DNA of 64,000 nucleotides from Coenobita brevimanus (GCA_032717465.1 CM064713.1:15368065-15432064); one strand, 5' to 3'; shown: positions 50,429 to 62,059, counted from the first letter of the stretch. Program-made: numbers and translations. Notes: a model not told the origin generated them from the sequence alone.

Positions 50429-51232
50429 TTACATCCGGATCTCCACACTGCCACAGGCTCCAACAGCAGTAGTTCAGTACAGGAAGGACGTTGCCCAGTG
50501 AGTTGTTCTTCCAATGGCCAGCCTTTAGGGGTACAGTACACTAGATCAGCTCAGGTGTCGTAAATAAACACTGGCTTCTTAAGTTCACTGTCTTTATTTT
50601 CCAAGTAATTACACTTAATGCTCTCCAACTTCACTATTCTCACAAGCACTGGAGCTATACAAACGTTACTGACTGCAATTAAATTTAATGCTTGACAACA
50701 CTTTACGATTTTTACAAGTACCGATGACATAGAAACTTCCATAACACTTCTCTGTTTGCCAACAACACGTCACTGTTTTCAGAAGTACCGAAAATATACA
50801 AACTTCACTGACATTGCACTCAAATTGAACAGAAAACCGACTGAACTTGAACTAGTCTCTTCCCCATCTTTATATAAGCTTGTATTTTGAATGATCTACT
50901 TCACAGTCCTGATGTTTTCCAGAGAGAGAGAGAGAGCACAGTTACCAACTTGGAGACAACAAAAACATGCCAGAGTTTTCTTACATTACATAACACTGTA
51001 AATTATATTGCATACTGACTTAAACCAAATAACATATATCAACAAGCAATCACATAAACAAAAAGTTATAGAGAAAAAGAGCACAAAAATTATGCATAAC
51101 TTACGAAATAATTACACTCACAAACAGCAGGCAAACTGGCAACTCTGACTCGTACCGGAACTAGCTACCATAAACATCAGGAAACATCGAGAAGCTCCTC
51201 GACTACCTAACTGGCAAATCTCGCCTCTTAGT
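50427..51232 (-). repeat. Diverged solo LTR related to second gypsy element
   Basis: Collinear with the 42365/49350 LTRs ('gttacatccgg', 'ccacaggctccaacagcag', 'gtcttccccatctttatata', 'aactggcaactctgac'). It has an extra ~120-bp partial internal duplication (50670-50800) and a GAGAGA tract (50922-50934). No coding sequence adjoins it, so it is solo or a recombination product. Left end about 50427, right end approximate. Confidence 0.8.
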
Positions 51233-51707
51233 AATATACATTTTTTTAGTTTTTGTTTATTATAAACTTGAAGATAAACATGCAGGGCATCATCTGGGGA
51301 AAAAAAAAAAATCTCTCTCCATCTTTGTGTAGCTCCATGCGTAAGTTTGCATAGGGGTGGAGTAGTTAGCGGTGATGCACGGCCAGCACAGCCTGAGCTG
51401 TGGCTCGCAATCCACGGATAACAGTTATCAGTACTGTGATGTCACCAAAACAAAACTGAGATTGCATTACTTGGCAAAAAAAAAAAAAAAAAAAAAAAAA
51501 AAACTTCCTTAAAAGAAAAAAAAAATTGTTGAGTATCAAAATTACCTGTCAGATAATCAGAATCACGTCCATTTTCTGTGTCCTCTACTTCATGTCGAAT
51601 TATGTCCAGTATTTTAACTCCGGTGTTTCCATACTCCGGTGGTGCAGCACCACTCCAGTCTAATTTATTTCAACTTTCATTGTGTCATGCTTGTACAATA
51701 CTTGGCC

Positions 51708-51711
<4 letters not shown>
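51233..51711. other. Unassigned DNA with A-run
   Basis: A pure A-run at 51476-51503. Otherwise nothing recognised. Confidence 0.45.

Positions 51712-51761
<50 letters not shown>
51712..51761. repeat. (TA)n microsatellite
   Basis: Pure TA run. Confidence 0.9.
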
Positions 51762-51766
<5 letters not shown>

Positions 51767-51904
51767 CCCATTTATTTAATAAAATGGCATAAATTAAGAA
51801 CATTAATGGTACTGCCAAGAAGGAAAAATGCCACATATAAAAGTTTATCTGCAGCTGATAGGACAGCAGCATTTTCAAGGGAGGATAAGTACCCTGCTAT
51901 ATTT

Positions 51905-52764
51905 AACCAGCAGAGTGCATAGGTCAGCCAGGCCTTGCGGTTTCGTCTCCAAGTAACTCCTAAATTCTTCTTTACGAACCCTGCTAGTGCTTGGGGGTTC
52001 TCCCATTGGTATACAAGAGGCTGTCTGGCCTTCAGGTCACCCTCGTCATTGGTACCAAGGAGGTTAAGGCAATCCTTTGCTGCCTTGAACCCAGAAGCAA
52101 GTCGTTCTTCCTGGCTGATATAAGTCTTCAGTGAAATCCACTTCCAAAACAGTCCAGTTTCATCAAAATTAAGACCTGCTTAAGAGAGTATCCCCTTCCT
52201 CTATAACAGCCTTGAGTTGTGCATCGGAGGCCTCAGCAGCCATTTGGTCTGCGCTTGCAGCAGTGTCATGCATGGTCACATGCCTAATGCCTGCAAGGGC
52301 CTTAATACTCTCAAACCAACCTCTGCTGGGCTTGAAGTCCTCCTTGGCCTCCATACCTTCCTAATCCTTAAGGTCCTTCCACAGACTGACAGCCTTACTG
52401 CAGAAGAACAGTGGTGAAGAGGCTGGTTTGCCCAGTTCACGTCATTAATCCACAGGGTCAGGAGATGCTCCATTTACCCCATGATAGGCTCTCTTGCTCT
52501 AGTTGGATGTTTTACAGTAAGTGAAGGAACGTTCTGCGAGGCCATAATCATAGCATCTGACTTCTTTATGACCGTCGATAATGTGGACTGGGGCAGCTGT
52601 AGTGTGTCAACAATCTTGCTTGGTCCCTGCCCATTTTTATGGCGTTTAATGATGTCTAATTTCACATCAGGGGAAAGGCTACGCCTTTCCCTTTCAGCCT
52701 TGCCCTCGGCAGCGTCAGTAGCACTATGCTTTCCACTTGGGACACCCCCAGACATGATTTCCAA
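51905..52764 (-). pseudogene. Tigger/pogo-type transposase remnant
   Basis: The minus strand begins with a CENP-B-type N-terminal helix-turn-helix (L-S-P-D-V-K-L-D-I-I-K-R-H, then T-L-Q-L-P-Q-S-T-L-S-T-V-I-K-K). A second DNA-binding block F-K-P-S-R-G-W-F-E-S-I-K follows. The start of the DDE nuclease has the first catalytic aspartate in N-F-D-E-T-G-L-F-W-K and then G-F-K-A-A-K-D-C-L. This order matches the Tigger branch of pogo transposases. It is broken by at least two frame changes (near 52470 and 52350) and a stop near 52180, and the second half of the catalytic core is missing. ATG at 52764 is a plausible original start. Terminal repeats not found. Confidence 0.82.
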
Positions 52765-53239
52765 GTACTGTAGAAAGTTTCACCTATTTCACACAGTTTT
52801 TTTTTTTCCCCCACTTACTATCACAGGCAGTACTATTTGTAGCATACTTGCACTGTTACTTGGTCGTATCACTAGCATTCTGAGAGTCTTGTGCAAGTGA
52901 AGATCTTATGTAACTCAGAACGCGCAAGGTAAACGATTGATGGCGTGCAACACATGAGCGAGAAGGCTAGCGAGACTCAAAGGGTTGGCACAAATGTCGC
53001 CTCTGCGCAGACGTGAAATAGAGCCTCTGCATTATGTAAACACTGGGTGGCCATCTTGGCTCTGACAGCTGACTGCTATCTTCCATGCATTACTACGTCC
53101 GTATGAGATTCTTGGAGGCGGCTATCAAAAATATTGCTATAAAGAAATCATAATCAAAATTTTTACTTTGTTTCGAAAAAGAGCATAACTTTTTAATTAT
53201 TATTTTAGCGATTAATCACATGGCAAACAGACTATCTGT
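52765..53239. other. Unassigned DNA upstream of transposase remnant
   Basis: Contains a T/C run (52797-52812). Could be the transposon's 5' end, but I see no terminal repeat. Confidence 0.4.
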
Positions 53240-53279
53240 CTACCTATCAATCTATCTATCTATGTATCCTGCATGTATG

Positions 53280-53334
<55 letters not shown>

Positions 53335-53352
53335 TGTATATATATCCATCCA
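53240..53352. repeat. Compound (CTAT)n/(TA)n/(CATC)n microsatellite
   Basis: CTAT-like units, then TA (53284-53332), then CATC units. Confidence 0.88.
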
Positions 53353-53376
53353 TCCATCCACCATCCAATCCTACAT

Positions 53377-53815
53377 TGCCCCATGAGGAGCTTAGGAGCC
53401 CGGGGCTAGGCAGTTGGTCCCGGCATTTAAGATGAGAGTGACCAGCCTCACTCATCCCTGAGTGGCATTACATGAGCAATCAACCCCAACCATCTCTTGG
53501 ATATAAACCTTCACCGGCTCAATCCGACTGCAGCCCAATAATTACCCACTAAACCACCAGGCTCCAAAATTTGGTTGTATGGTTACCACCCAGCGTAACT
53601 CAGTGTAGAGTCACCCACAGGCTGAAGGAAGTGGAAAGAATGAAGGAAAGAAAGACCGAAGAGAGAGTGTAAAGTCACCCGTAGGCAAAAGGACAATGAA
53701 AGAATGAAGGAAAGAAAGACAGAAGAGAATGGAAGAATGAAGGATGGAAAGGAAAGGGCAGACACCCGTGAGCAGCACTACATCGAGTGAGTGGATGGTG
53801 AGCGCCCCCACCTAC
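53377..53815 (+). repeat. Dispersed repeat, copy 2
   Basis: Same family and orientation as 37015-37415 ('ggggctaggcag', 'aagatgagagtgacc', 'ctcatccctgagtgg', 'gagtggatggtgagcgcc'). It has a short tandem duplication of a GAAAGAAAGAC-containing block (about 53615-53735) and lacks the perfect hairpin. Confidence 0.75.
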
Positions 53816-53817
53816 AT

Positions 53818-53834
53818 TATATATATATATATAT

Positions 53835-53894
<60 letters not shown>
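53818..53894. repeat. (TA)n microsatellite
   Basis: TA run with one CTT interruption; it follows directly on the dispersed repeat. Confidence 0.9.
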
Positions 53895-53897
<3 letters not shown>

Positions 53898-54279
53898 CAG
53901 TCTATTCTTGCACATTGCATACTGTAGGAATGTCAGGCTTGGTTTAAATAATGCAGTATGTTTAATGGAATTATTAATATTACATTTTTTTTTTCCTGAG
54001 ACTATCTATGAACCAGTTTTGTTCAGATCAGAAGTTACATCTTTGACTCCAGGGAATAAAATTACATCTACCTCTTTGCTTCATAGGTGGGATGATTTTC
54101 TGTTTAGCTTTTGCTACCAACAAACCATTTCATTTTGCTCACTGAAGGGATTAAGGTGACATCACTTGCTAGTGGACCTTACTGTGTTGTATCATCATAC
54201 TGGCTGAAAAAGGTTTGGAGACAGTTTTCTGTAATTTACCCTGGAATACTGTTCTAGCTTTTCATATCAGTTAAAAGCC
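53895..54279. other. Unassigned non-coding DNA
   Basis: Nothing recognised. Confidence 0.4.
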
Positions 54280-54610
54280 AGATGTAAACAGACTGGAGGA
54301 CTGAACTGACTAGCAACCAAGGAGACTCATTCCAACCTCATAACTGAGGCTTATCTAATTTCATTCAGTCATGAGTTATTACTCAAGTTGCTGGAGTAGC
54401 CCAGTTCTTTCAGGTGAAAATAAACCAACTCTATGAGATTGAATTGGAGATTGTTAGAGTGCTGGACAGTGACTCTGAGGATGAGGTAGAGTAATGGGAT
54501 GGAGAGATAGTGAATGAGAGTACTGTAAGGTGGAGGGAGGGAATCCTAATGGGCGAGGGCAGCGTGATGTGGAGGCAATATAATCATAGCCAAGCCCTCC
54601 AGATTTAAGG
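54280..54610 (+). repeat. Diverged third copy of an inverted-arm segment
   Basis: 'agcaaccaaggagactca' and following words parallel 30018-30150. The purine-rich part (54460-54570) parallels 30350-30560, including the fossil RTE end. Same orientation as the right arm. Identity is much lower than between the two arms. Confidence 0.55.
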
Positions 54611-55367
54611 TGTCTGGCTACAGACATAAAAACTCGACAGCAAAAATGAATGTCTGTATAAGTGAATACTGACGAGAACTGTATATAATATGAACTTAAT
54701 AAAACTCAAGAGCCTTGCAACAAGTTTATTATAAGTGCACATCATAATTTTAAAGGTATGAATTGTATGAGCTTAACCCCTTGAATCCTGTGACGTGTCT
54801 TCACCATAACCATATCCTGTTACCACTAGACGCCTTCATTTAGCTTAGGGAAGTCGTCTGGCATTGGAAGGGGCAAGTGAAGGCTATATCTAGCTGCTCC
54901 AATTCAAAGTCTGACTTGAGGTAAATGCAAGCGGGAAATGGCAACAGAAAAGAAAATAATGTCATCGGATTGATAGGGGTAAAAAGCTCTCTAGCACCTC
55001 TTATATAGTTCTGTAGTTTTATGTTTTTATATCAGTATTTTGGATAATCATACGCTGCATATTTTACCATAATGTATGATGTATAGCAATTTATTCTGAA
55101 TAACACACTTTCAGGTGTAATCTGTCTGCCTGGTACCAAAAACTGTATATTCTACATACAGACATATATAATAGATTGAAATGGACTTAATTCACTGTGG
55201 AAGAGGTGCTAGAAATGTTTTTCAGGCTACAAGCACAAAGGCCAGTGTCTGATACCAGTATGAGAGTTACAGTGTGTTATAACCATACGGCAAGTGTTCA
55301 TGTTAATATTTGCTATCTACTCTATGTAGCTATCGCGATCTGTAGTTCTTTTGTATGTATGTAATTT

Positions 55368-55400
<33 letters not shown>

Positions 55401-57584
55401 TAAATGTTTGATCTAATATAAGTAAATCTTGGCATGCACACAGAGACCGGGGAACGAAAGAAATTATCCAGTTTTGGTGCATGTTGATCAAAGGCTAAAG
55501 TTACAGTTCAGCTTCACATTTCGGTTGCATGTTGCAGTGCTCTTGGGGCACATTTGATTTAGTTTCATTAAGTGAGAAGTTTAGGAGACGAGCACTGGCT
55601 TAGCATTATAAATACCTGTAATTAAATTACTTGTAGCAAGACATAAATTCTTTGGAATCAGCTATTAAAAAAAAAAAAAAAAAAAAAAAGCAGTAGCACC
55701 CACACTCTGGAAACTCTACAAGACATAATATTTAACCATTAACTTAGTCATCAGACAACTCAGATTTTTCGCCGAGAATTTGAATTGTTGACGGTATTTT
55801 TCTTAGTGATTGTGCGTATTAAATTTTATATTTAACTCTCTGTGATTTGTCAGTTGAATAATTTCTTAACTGACTTAACTCTTGCACCCTAGAAAACAGT
55901 GTTGGAAAGGGATGCCTTCATATTGTGGTTCCTTAACAGAGCAGCGGAGTTTCCTGGTTATATAAACGCTCCTGTGTTCTATAACAATGCCCGTAAAGAA
56001 AGTTAGTAACCTGCAGAAGAAGGGCAGTTTCAGCCTTCAGTTAATGGGTTCACATTCAGATGAGCCTGGGATCACTACAAGAACAAACGCAGGCATATGA
56101 CGTACCCATTGCTCTTTTTTTTTCTCTCTCTCTTCAGCTTAACTGTAGTGGATGCTCCTCGAGACGTTTAGGAAACTTCAGATAATTTTTGAGGCTTATT
56201 TCGAGTAAAAAAAACTGCTGTACAAATATGGGTTTAATTATCAGCCATTCCGGAGGTCGAATTAATCATGTCCTTATTTTCGAATCTCCTATCCCTTTAA
56301 TTCACCCACCAGATCATCTATAACTGTAGCTTTGTAATAGTTGAGACTTGGATCTATGTTGATACAGTGTCTCTCAAAATTAACCTCAGAATATTCTTCT
56401 GAGTTTGAACAGATTTCGCTAAACTTCTTGTGCATTTTCTGTCATTTTACTTTGCCTTGACTGGGGCACTGAACAATAACGGAGGCCTGTCATGCCTCTG
56501 ATATGCCGTAGAGTCCCTTTGGTCTCTGATTTTTGCAACGTTTTGGTGACAAACAGCCGATAGTTTTCCGTACTGGACATCAGCTCATTGCCATGGAACC
56601 ATGACGAAATCAAATGAGATGTTTTGGGCATCTATTAGCAGAGGATGTATTAATTTTTAATTCTTAGTTTTTCAGTGCCACTTAATCCAAAGTAGTTAAT
56701 GACGAGCGAAAATTCTATATGTGCCAGCTGTTTTAGGTCTAACTAAGCTTCTCTTACAATTCTTGAAAATATTTCGACCCTTTTACTTAGTAATTCACTT
56801 TGTTGATGGAAAACCAGAAAAAATCTTGAACTTCAAAGGCCAGCCACCTCAGCACGATGGAGTCTTCTTTCAGCACCAGACAATTTTATTCAGCTATGTG
56901 GGAGACTTGGTGGTGAAATGTGAACACCATCAATCCAGTGACATGTTTTATCTATTTATTCTGGCTACCTACAGAAGATAATTTTCAGCTTAGGAGGGAC
57001 TTTATGAGCTGGACGGGTTAGACAGTAAGCACTTACTATTTCACTTTAAAACGTTTCTACTAAGCATAATAAAATCATGTGGAAGCAGTAAGAATAATGA
57101 ATATAATTTTCACTGGTTTCAGTGGATTAATGGAGATTGTTATTAAATTCTCTTCAAAGAAGAGATGACTATCATGTTAATTCCCTTTAAATTGCTTACG
57201 GGTAGAGATAATATTCCCGCTGCCTGCGGATAATTATATTTAGTTTGGGGACGATCTCTTCTACGGAGGGATTAATCAAGGCTGTACGTGTATCTAACCC
57301 TACAAGTTCAAAATGTCTCTGCCAAGATAAAGTCCATTGAGTGTAACAAGAATAATTTGGATAGTTTGTCATCAAATTAAGGGAGGTGTATAAAATTTCT
57401 GGGCAGTAGCAAGAAAACACACATCAGACTGAAGTATTTAAGTGTTATCGATGTCTTCAGCTACTGGTTGACGCAGGCTGTGAACGCATCAAACTCATCC
57501 TGAAGGGAAAGAAAATGAAAAATAAACATATTTAAAACTTACATTTAAACAACGAACGGCTACTGATTGTTGTTATATTATTGT
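54611..57584. other. Unassigned non-coding DNA
   Basis: About 3 kb. Contains a short TG/TA run (55370-55400) and an A-run (55669-55690), no recognised transposon and no frame with a domain. Confidence 0.4.
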
Positions 57585-57622
57585 TATAATGATGATGATG
57601 ATGATTATTATTATTATTATTA
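57585..57622. repeat. (ATG)n/(ATT)n microsatellite
   Basis: Triplet repeat immediately upstream of the truncated RTE copy. Confidence 0.85.
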
Positions 57623-57639
57623 CATATAATCAAGAATGT

Positions 57640-58564
57640 AAGAGAGTACTGATCAGTCGGCTCAAGGATTGTTTGGGTATGATTGAAAGTAGGACTACAA
57701 ATGTGGGGGATTGTGTGTGTGTGTGTGTGTATGCGCAAGCGCAAGATCGTGCAAATAGAGTGAAAGAACAGTTCTGGGCAAATGTGGAAGAGTGCATGGA
57801 AAAGTTTGAAAGGAATGAGAACGTTTTTGATTGGCAATAAGAATGGACAGGTATACATGGCGAGTGATGAGAAGCGTGAGTGGTGAACTAAATGAACGGA
57901 AGGCAATGAGTTGGTATGTGTATGTGGATGATAGAATGAGAAAGTGTGTAATGGATGCAAGAGCATACAGAGGTTGGGCAAGTGGACTTTCTGATCACCA
58001 TGAGGTGGTGGCGAAAGCCATGGTGCAAATGCAATTGAGGAATAGAAGGAGGGAAGGGCAGGAAAAAGTAGTCCATACAAGGAGGCTAGAGAGACTGCAA
58101 GAGAATGGAAAAAAGGCAGATTATACGAGAGAAGTGGAGGAGCGACTGGGTAAATATGATTTGGAGCAGAGGGGGGACGTGGAAGGTGTGTGCAAGATAT
58201 TCACACAAGAAATCTGTGCAACATGTGAGGTGGTGTGTGAGGTGAATAAAAGACGAAAGGGGGTGCAAGGAACTGCATGGTGGAATAAAGACGTGAGACA
58301 AGCTTTGCGCAAAAAAAGGAAGTATATAGTGAGTGGATGGGAAGTTTCGGCGTGGAGGAAATTGAGGAACGGAAGAGAGAGTTATAGGTAGAGAGGAAAA
58401 GAGGGGTGAAAAGATCAGCAAGAGAAAAAGAAGAGAGTGGATGAGGAATTTGGAAGGAAGTTGAGTGTAAAGTGGAGGAAATGTAAGAAAATGTTCTGGA
58501 AAGGGGTAAAGAGAGTACAACACGGTGATAAAGAAGTTAGTTGGGGAGTGAAATATAAAAATGG
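57640..58564 (+). pseudogene. RTE endonuclease and linker, decayed
   Basis: Frames at 57640-57840 and 57831-58391 hold M-D-R-Y-T-W-R-V-M-R, V-Y-V-D-D-R-M-R-K-C-V-M-D-A and L-S-D-H-H-E-V-V. These correspond to residues ~205-260 of the intact ORF. The linker (R-R-R-E-G, R-L-E-R-L-Q-E) follows, with stops after 58391. The G-D-M-N segment is damaged and part of the catalytic core is deleted. Confidence 0.82.
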
Positions 58565-58566
58565 TA

Positions 58567-59327
58567 CAGTCAACCACCTGGACCACCTAGTCACGGGATA
58601 TGGCTAACGTGGCAACAGCGCGTGTGTGTGTGTTCGTGTGTACATGCCCAAGAATTTATCGAATCATCAAGCTTCATCCTCTGTGCCGTTTTATATTATT
58701 ATGTGGTCACTGTATTATGCTGTGATATTGGCTAATAAATACTGTGTGATTGGTATAATGAGCTGTGCACTATGCTATTTATAAAGTCTGATTTATATAT
58801 AATAATTCTTTTATCTTGTAGCGTGAACAACGATACAGGATGAGATGTGGTTCAGAAACAGTGAGCAAGTTCACCCATAAATGATGCGATGATTCTGAAT
58901 CACAACTCAACCTGTATCGTGGTTCACGCCACAAGATAAGAGAAGAATTATTTTATATAAATCAGACTTTATAAATAGCATAGCGCACAGCTCATTATCC
59001 CAATCACACAGTATTTATTAGCCAATATCACAGCATAATACAATGACCATATCGTGGTTCACGCTACAAGATAAAAGAATTATTATATATAAATCAGACT
59101 TTATAAAGAGCATAGTGCACAGCTCATTATACCAATCACACAGTATTTATTAGCCAATATCACAGCATAATACAGTGATCATATAATAATATAATACGGC
59201 ACAGAGGATGAAGCTTGATGATTCGATAAATTCTCGGGCATGTACGCACGAACACACACACGCACGCGCTCTGCCACGTCAGCCATATCCCGCGACTAGG
59301 TTGTTCAGGTGGAACTCTTGTTGACTG
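58567..59327. mobile_element. TA-flanked MITE (mariner/pogo-type), 761 bp
   Basis: Ends CAGTCAAC / GTTGACTG, flanked by TA (58565-58566, 59328-59329), as in the Tc1/mariner/pogo group. The terminal inverted repeats extend far inward, with 'cgggatatggct' and 'attcgata'-type words on both sides, so the whole is nearly a palindrome. A ~150-bp inner segment ('aatcacacagtatttatta') is tandemly duplicated in the right half. No transposase frame. Confidence 0.88.
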
Positions 59328-59329
59328 TA

Positions 59330-59850
59330 CATTGCTAGTGGAGGAAAGAGGAAAAAGTGAGTACATGGAGAGAACCCTTTCAAGAACTGTTAAATACTGA
59401 GAATGAAAGTAATGCGAGGATAAATGACTGGGGAATGGCTGGAAGGAGGAAGGTGAGAAGAGGAAGAAATCAGTAGGATGGAAGTAATGGAAGCAATGAA
59501 GAAAGTCAAAATGGGGAAAGCCTCAGGAATTGATGGAGTGTGTGGTGAAATGCTGAAGCATGGGGGAGAGATAGTAGAAGAAGATATGCAGATTGGCCAA
59601 GGAGGAAAGTAGAGTCCCGGAGGATTGGAAGTCAGGTATAATTATTCCCCTGTACAAAGCAAGAGGGGAAAAAGAAGTGTGTAGTAATCATGGTGGAATT
59701 TGTCTTCTTAGTGTAATGATAAGATAATTATTGACAGATTTAAGGAAATAATAAAGGAATTAGTTGGTGAAGAACGGGGAGGTTTTAGGAAAGGAAGAGG
59801 ATGCGTAGATCAAATATTCATACTTAGGTCGTTAGTGGAAAAGTTTCTAG
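59330..59850 (+). pseudogene. RTE reverse transcriptase, first part, decayed
   Basis: Corresponds to about 26970-27510 of the intact element. Words such as 'ggaattgatggagtgtgtgg' and 'ggttttaggaaaggaagag' encode the G-I-D-G and G-F-R-K-G-R-G motifs. Around the position of the TAG stop in the intact copy (59455-59465) this copy has a 2-bp difference. Multiple frameshifts. Confidence 0.82.
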
Positions 59851-60656
59851 CCCTTGTAAAGTAACCTGGGGTCTATCAGACCCCAAGCTATATTTCTTAG
59901 TGTTTTTCATATATTACTGTAAGGTCTTGGGATCTGGTTTTCCCTCTTCCTTCCTGACTAGTAGACTTGTTTAGGGAGGTGATGGGGTCAGTTCGAGATC
60001 TGGCTGTGTTTTCATGTTAAAGGGCCTTTGGGGTCCAGTAGACCCCACGTTACCTAACCTGTGATTTTTTTTCCCCATATGTATCTTCCATACCAAAAAT
60101 TATTTATTATGACATGTGCTTCTCTTTCTTCTTAAAGATACATTGGCCATTGATCTACAGCAGGCATTGATAGAAAACTGGTGGAATATACCAGTTTTGG
60201 TATGGCAGCCTTTAATTTCAGTTGGTATATATAAAATTTGTCAGTATTTTTAATTTTAATTTTCTTTACTGTATTTTGTCACTTGTATTTTCACACATTT
60301 TGCACCAAATTGAAGGAAAAGGGCTACAGAAATTGTGTACAGGTGACTGTGTAGCAGCCGTGGCTCAGTGGGTTACAGCGCTCGCTCTGACCGAAGGGTT
60401 GGAGGATCGAATCCACCCATGGGTCATTGGTAGATATCAGGAAGGGCATCTGGTCATAAAATGCTACACGCTCCAGTCCAAAAGTCCTCTACCCAGGGGC
60501 AACGCCTTAGCCCTTCGGGGATACCTGGCGTAAAACCAAATTTTTTTTTTTTATAAATGTGTTATAAGTATTTTTGGTGATTCTCTAAATATTGGGGTCT
60601 GGCAGACCCCGTGTTACCTGACATGTTACGCGAGTTGTAGGGTTACCTTACAAGGG
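59851..60656. mobile_element. CTAG-flanked DNA transposon, non-autonomous, 806 bp
   Basis: Inverted termini CCCTTGTAAAGTAACC and GGTTACCTTACAAGGG, with a direct CTAG duplication outside (59847-59850 and 60657-60660). The empty site can be read in the intact RTE copy (27503-27512). Three palindromes GGGGTCT-nnn-AGACCCC or close variants sit near both ends (59868, 60030, 60594). CCC termini and a 4-bp palindromic target recall piggyBac, whose target is TTAA, so the class is uncertain. No transposase; a SINE-like sequence lies inside. Confidence 0.85.
60345..60553 (+). mobile_element. tRNA-derived SINE-like insertion
   Basis: A-box-like 'tggctcagtggg' (60361-60372) and a B-box-like 'ggatcgaatcc' (60404-60414) spaced as in tRNAs. 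An unrelated body with 'ggaagggcatctggtc' and 'gggatacctggcg' follows, ending in a T-run (60540-60552) that could be a Pol III terminator or tail. Boundaries approximate. Confidence 0.65.
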
Positions 60657-60660
60657 CTAG

Positions 60661-61785
60661 AGAAGTGAGAGAAGTTATATGCAGCCTTCATGGATTTGGA
60701 GAAAGCATGTTACAGGGTGGGTAGACAAGGAATGTGGAAAATATTGGAAGATATTGAATGCTGTGAAGAGTATGTATGAGGGGACTAATGCATAAGTGTG
60801 TGTGGATAGTGAACTGAGTTAATTTTTCTCTTTAAATGTGGGGTTGAAACAGGGACGTGTTATATCTCCGTGGTTGTTCAGTCTGTACATGGATAGGATT
60901 ATAAATGAGATACAAGGTAGGGCAGTGGATGTTGGAGTGGCTTTAATGATAGAGGGCAACATTTGGAAACTTCCTAAATGTTGTTTACAGATGATACTGA
61001 ATTGTTAAGTGAGGACGAAGGGGAACTGCATGGCTTGGTGAATGAGTTTGGAAGAGTGTGTAGGAAACGGAATGTAAAGGTGAATGTAGGGAAGAGTAAA
61101 GTTATTGTCTTCGAGAGAAATTAAGTCACTGGATGTACTGTGAAGTTGGATGATAAGGAAATGGAAAATGTAAGTGCATATAAGTACTTGGATATTGTTA
61201 TGAGCAAAGCTCGAAGTATAGAGGGTGAAGTGCTTTAAAGGGTACAATAAGGACGAACGGTTGTTGCTTCTTTGAAAGCAGTGATTAGAAATAGGGAAGT
61301 GAGCATGGAAGTAAAAAATCCGCGGCATGACAGTACTGTGATACCATCTCTAACGTATGGAAGTGAAACTCTGACCTTGTTGGAAGGACACAAGTCAAGA
61401 GTGAGAGTAGTGGAAATGAGTTATTTGAGAGGAGCATGTGGAGTTACAAGGAGAGACAGACTGACAAATGAGGAAGTGAAGGAGCGTTGTGGTGTGGATG
61501 TGATATAAAGCATTAGGAGAAACACATTGAGGTGGTTTGGCCTTGTGGAGAGGATGGAGAGTGAGCAGCTAAGGAGAAGAGTGAATGTGAGTCAGGTGGA
61601 TGGAGAGGAGAGGGAGGGGGAGGCCAAGGATGAGATAGAGGGTTCGAGTGGAGAGGTATATGGGAGAGGGAGGTGTGTGCTTCAATGAAATGGCCGGGGT
61701 CCGGGCGACATGGAGGCGATTTGTTTGTGGCCCCTCCTTCCGGGGTTAAGGCATCTGTTAATAGATACTGTAGATAGATGTAGAT
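60661..61785 (+). pseudogene. RTE reverse transcriptase, second part, decayed
   Basis: Continues the RT: F-M-D-L-E-K-A at 60690, a Q-G-R-V-I-S-P region near 60850, the catalytic box as F-T-D-D for F-A-D-D near 60985, and L-T-Y-G-S-E-T at 61350. The C-terminal R-W-F-G-L-V-E-R-M and a G-R-P-R-M-R remnant follow. Frames 61272-61508 are best preserved. Many stops. Confidence 0.85.
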
Positions 61786-61836
61786 TAATATCAATATTAT
61801 TATTGTAATAAAAATATTATCATGATTATTATTATT

Positions 61837-61971
61837 GGTATATGAGAAAGGGAGGTGTGGGCTGGGAGCAGAGCAGTGAAATGGCGGGGGACCAGGCGAC
61901 ATGGAGGCGATTTGTTTGTGGCCTCTCCTTATGGGATTAAGACGTCTAGCAATAGATAGATAGATTGATAG
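61837..61971 (+). mobile_element. 5'-truncated RTE 3' end
   Basis: About 135 bp matching 28530-28665 of the intact element closely ('gcagtgaaatggcggggga', 'ggcgatttgtttgtggcc'), with a (ATAG)n tail. A separate insertion just downstream of the larger decayed copy, or a tandem 3' end. Confidence 0.8.
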
Positions 61972-62059
61972 ATTAATCTTATTATTATTTTTTTTTTTTA
62001 TATATCATCATCATCACCCTAATTCCTGCCTATGAAATGGGGTGAGGTAGATCCAGAAA

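Larger units (their letters stand above)
57640..61785 (+). mobile_element. Decayed RTE-like LINE copy with two later insertions
   Basis: Collinear with 25905-28660 of the nearly intact element. It is 5' truncated, lacks about 140 bp of the endonuclease (joint near 57840) and carries many frameshifts and stops. It is split by a TA-flanked MITE (58567-59327) and a CTAG-flanked element (59851-60656). The 3' end has a degraded ATAG tail. Confidence 0.9.

Noticed and set aside
56419..56981. Frames of 70 and 86 codons as small host genes
   Set aside because: No recognisable domain, no supporting splice or promoter context; lengths expected by chance in AT-moderate DNA.
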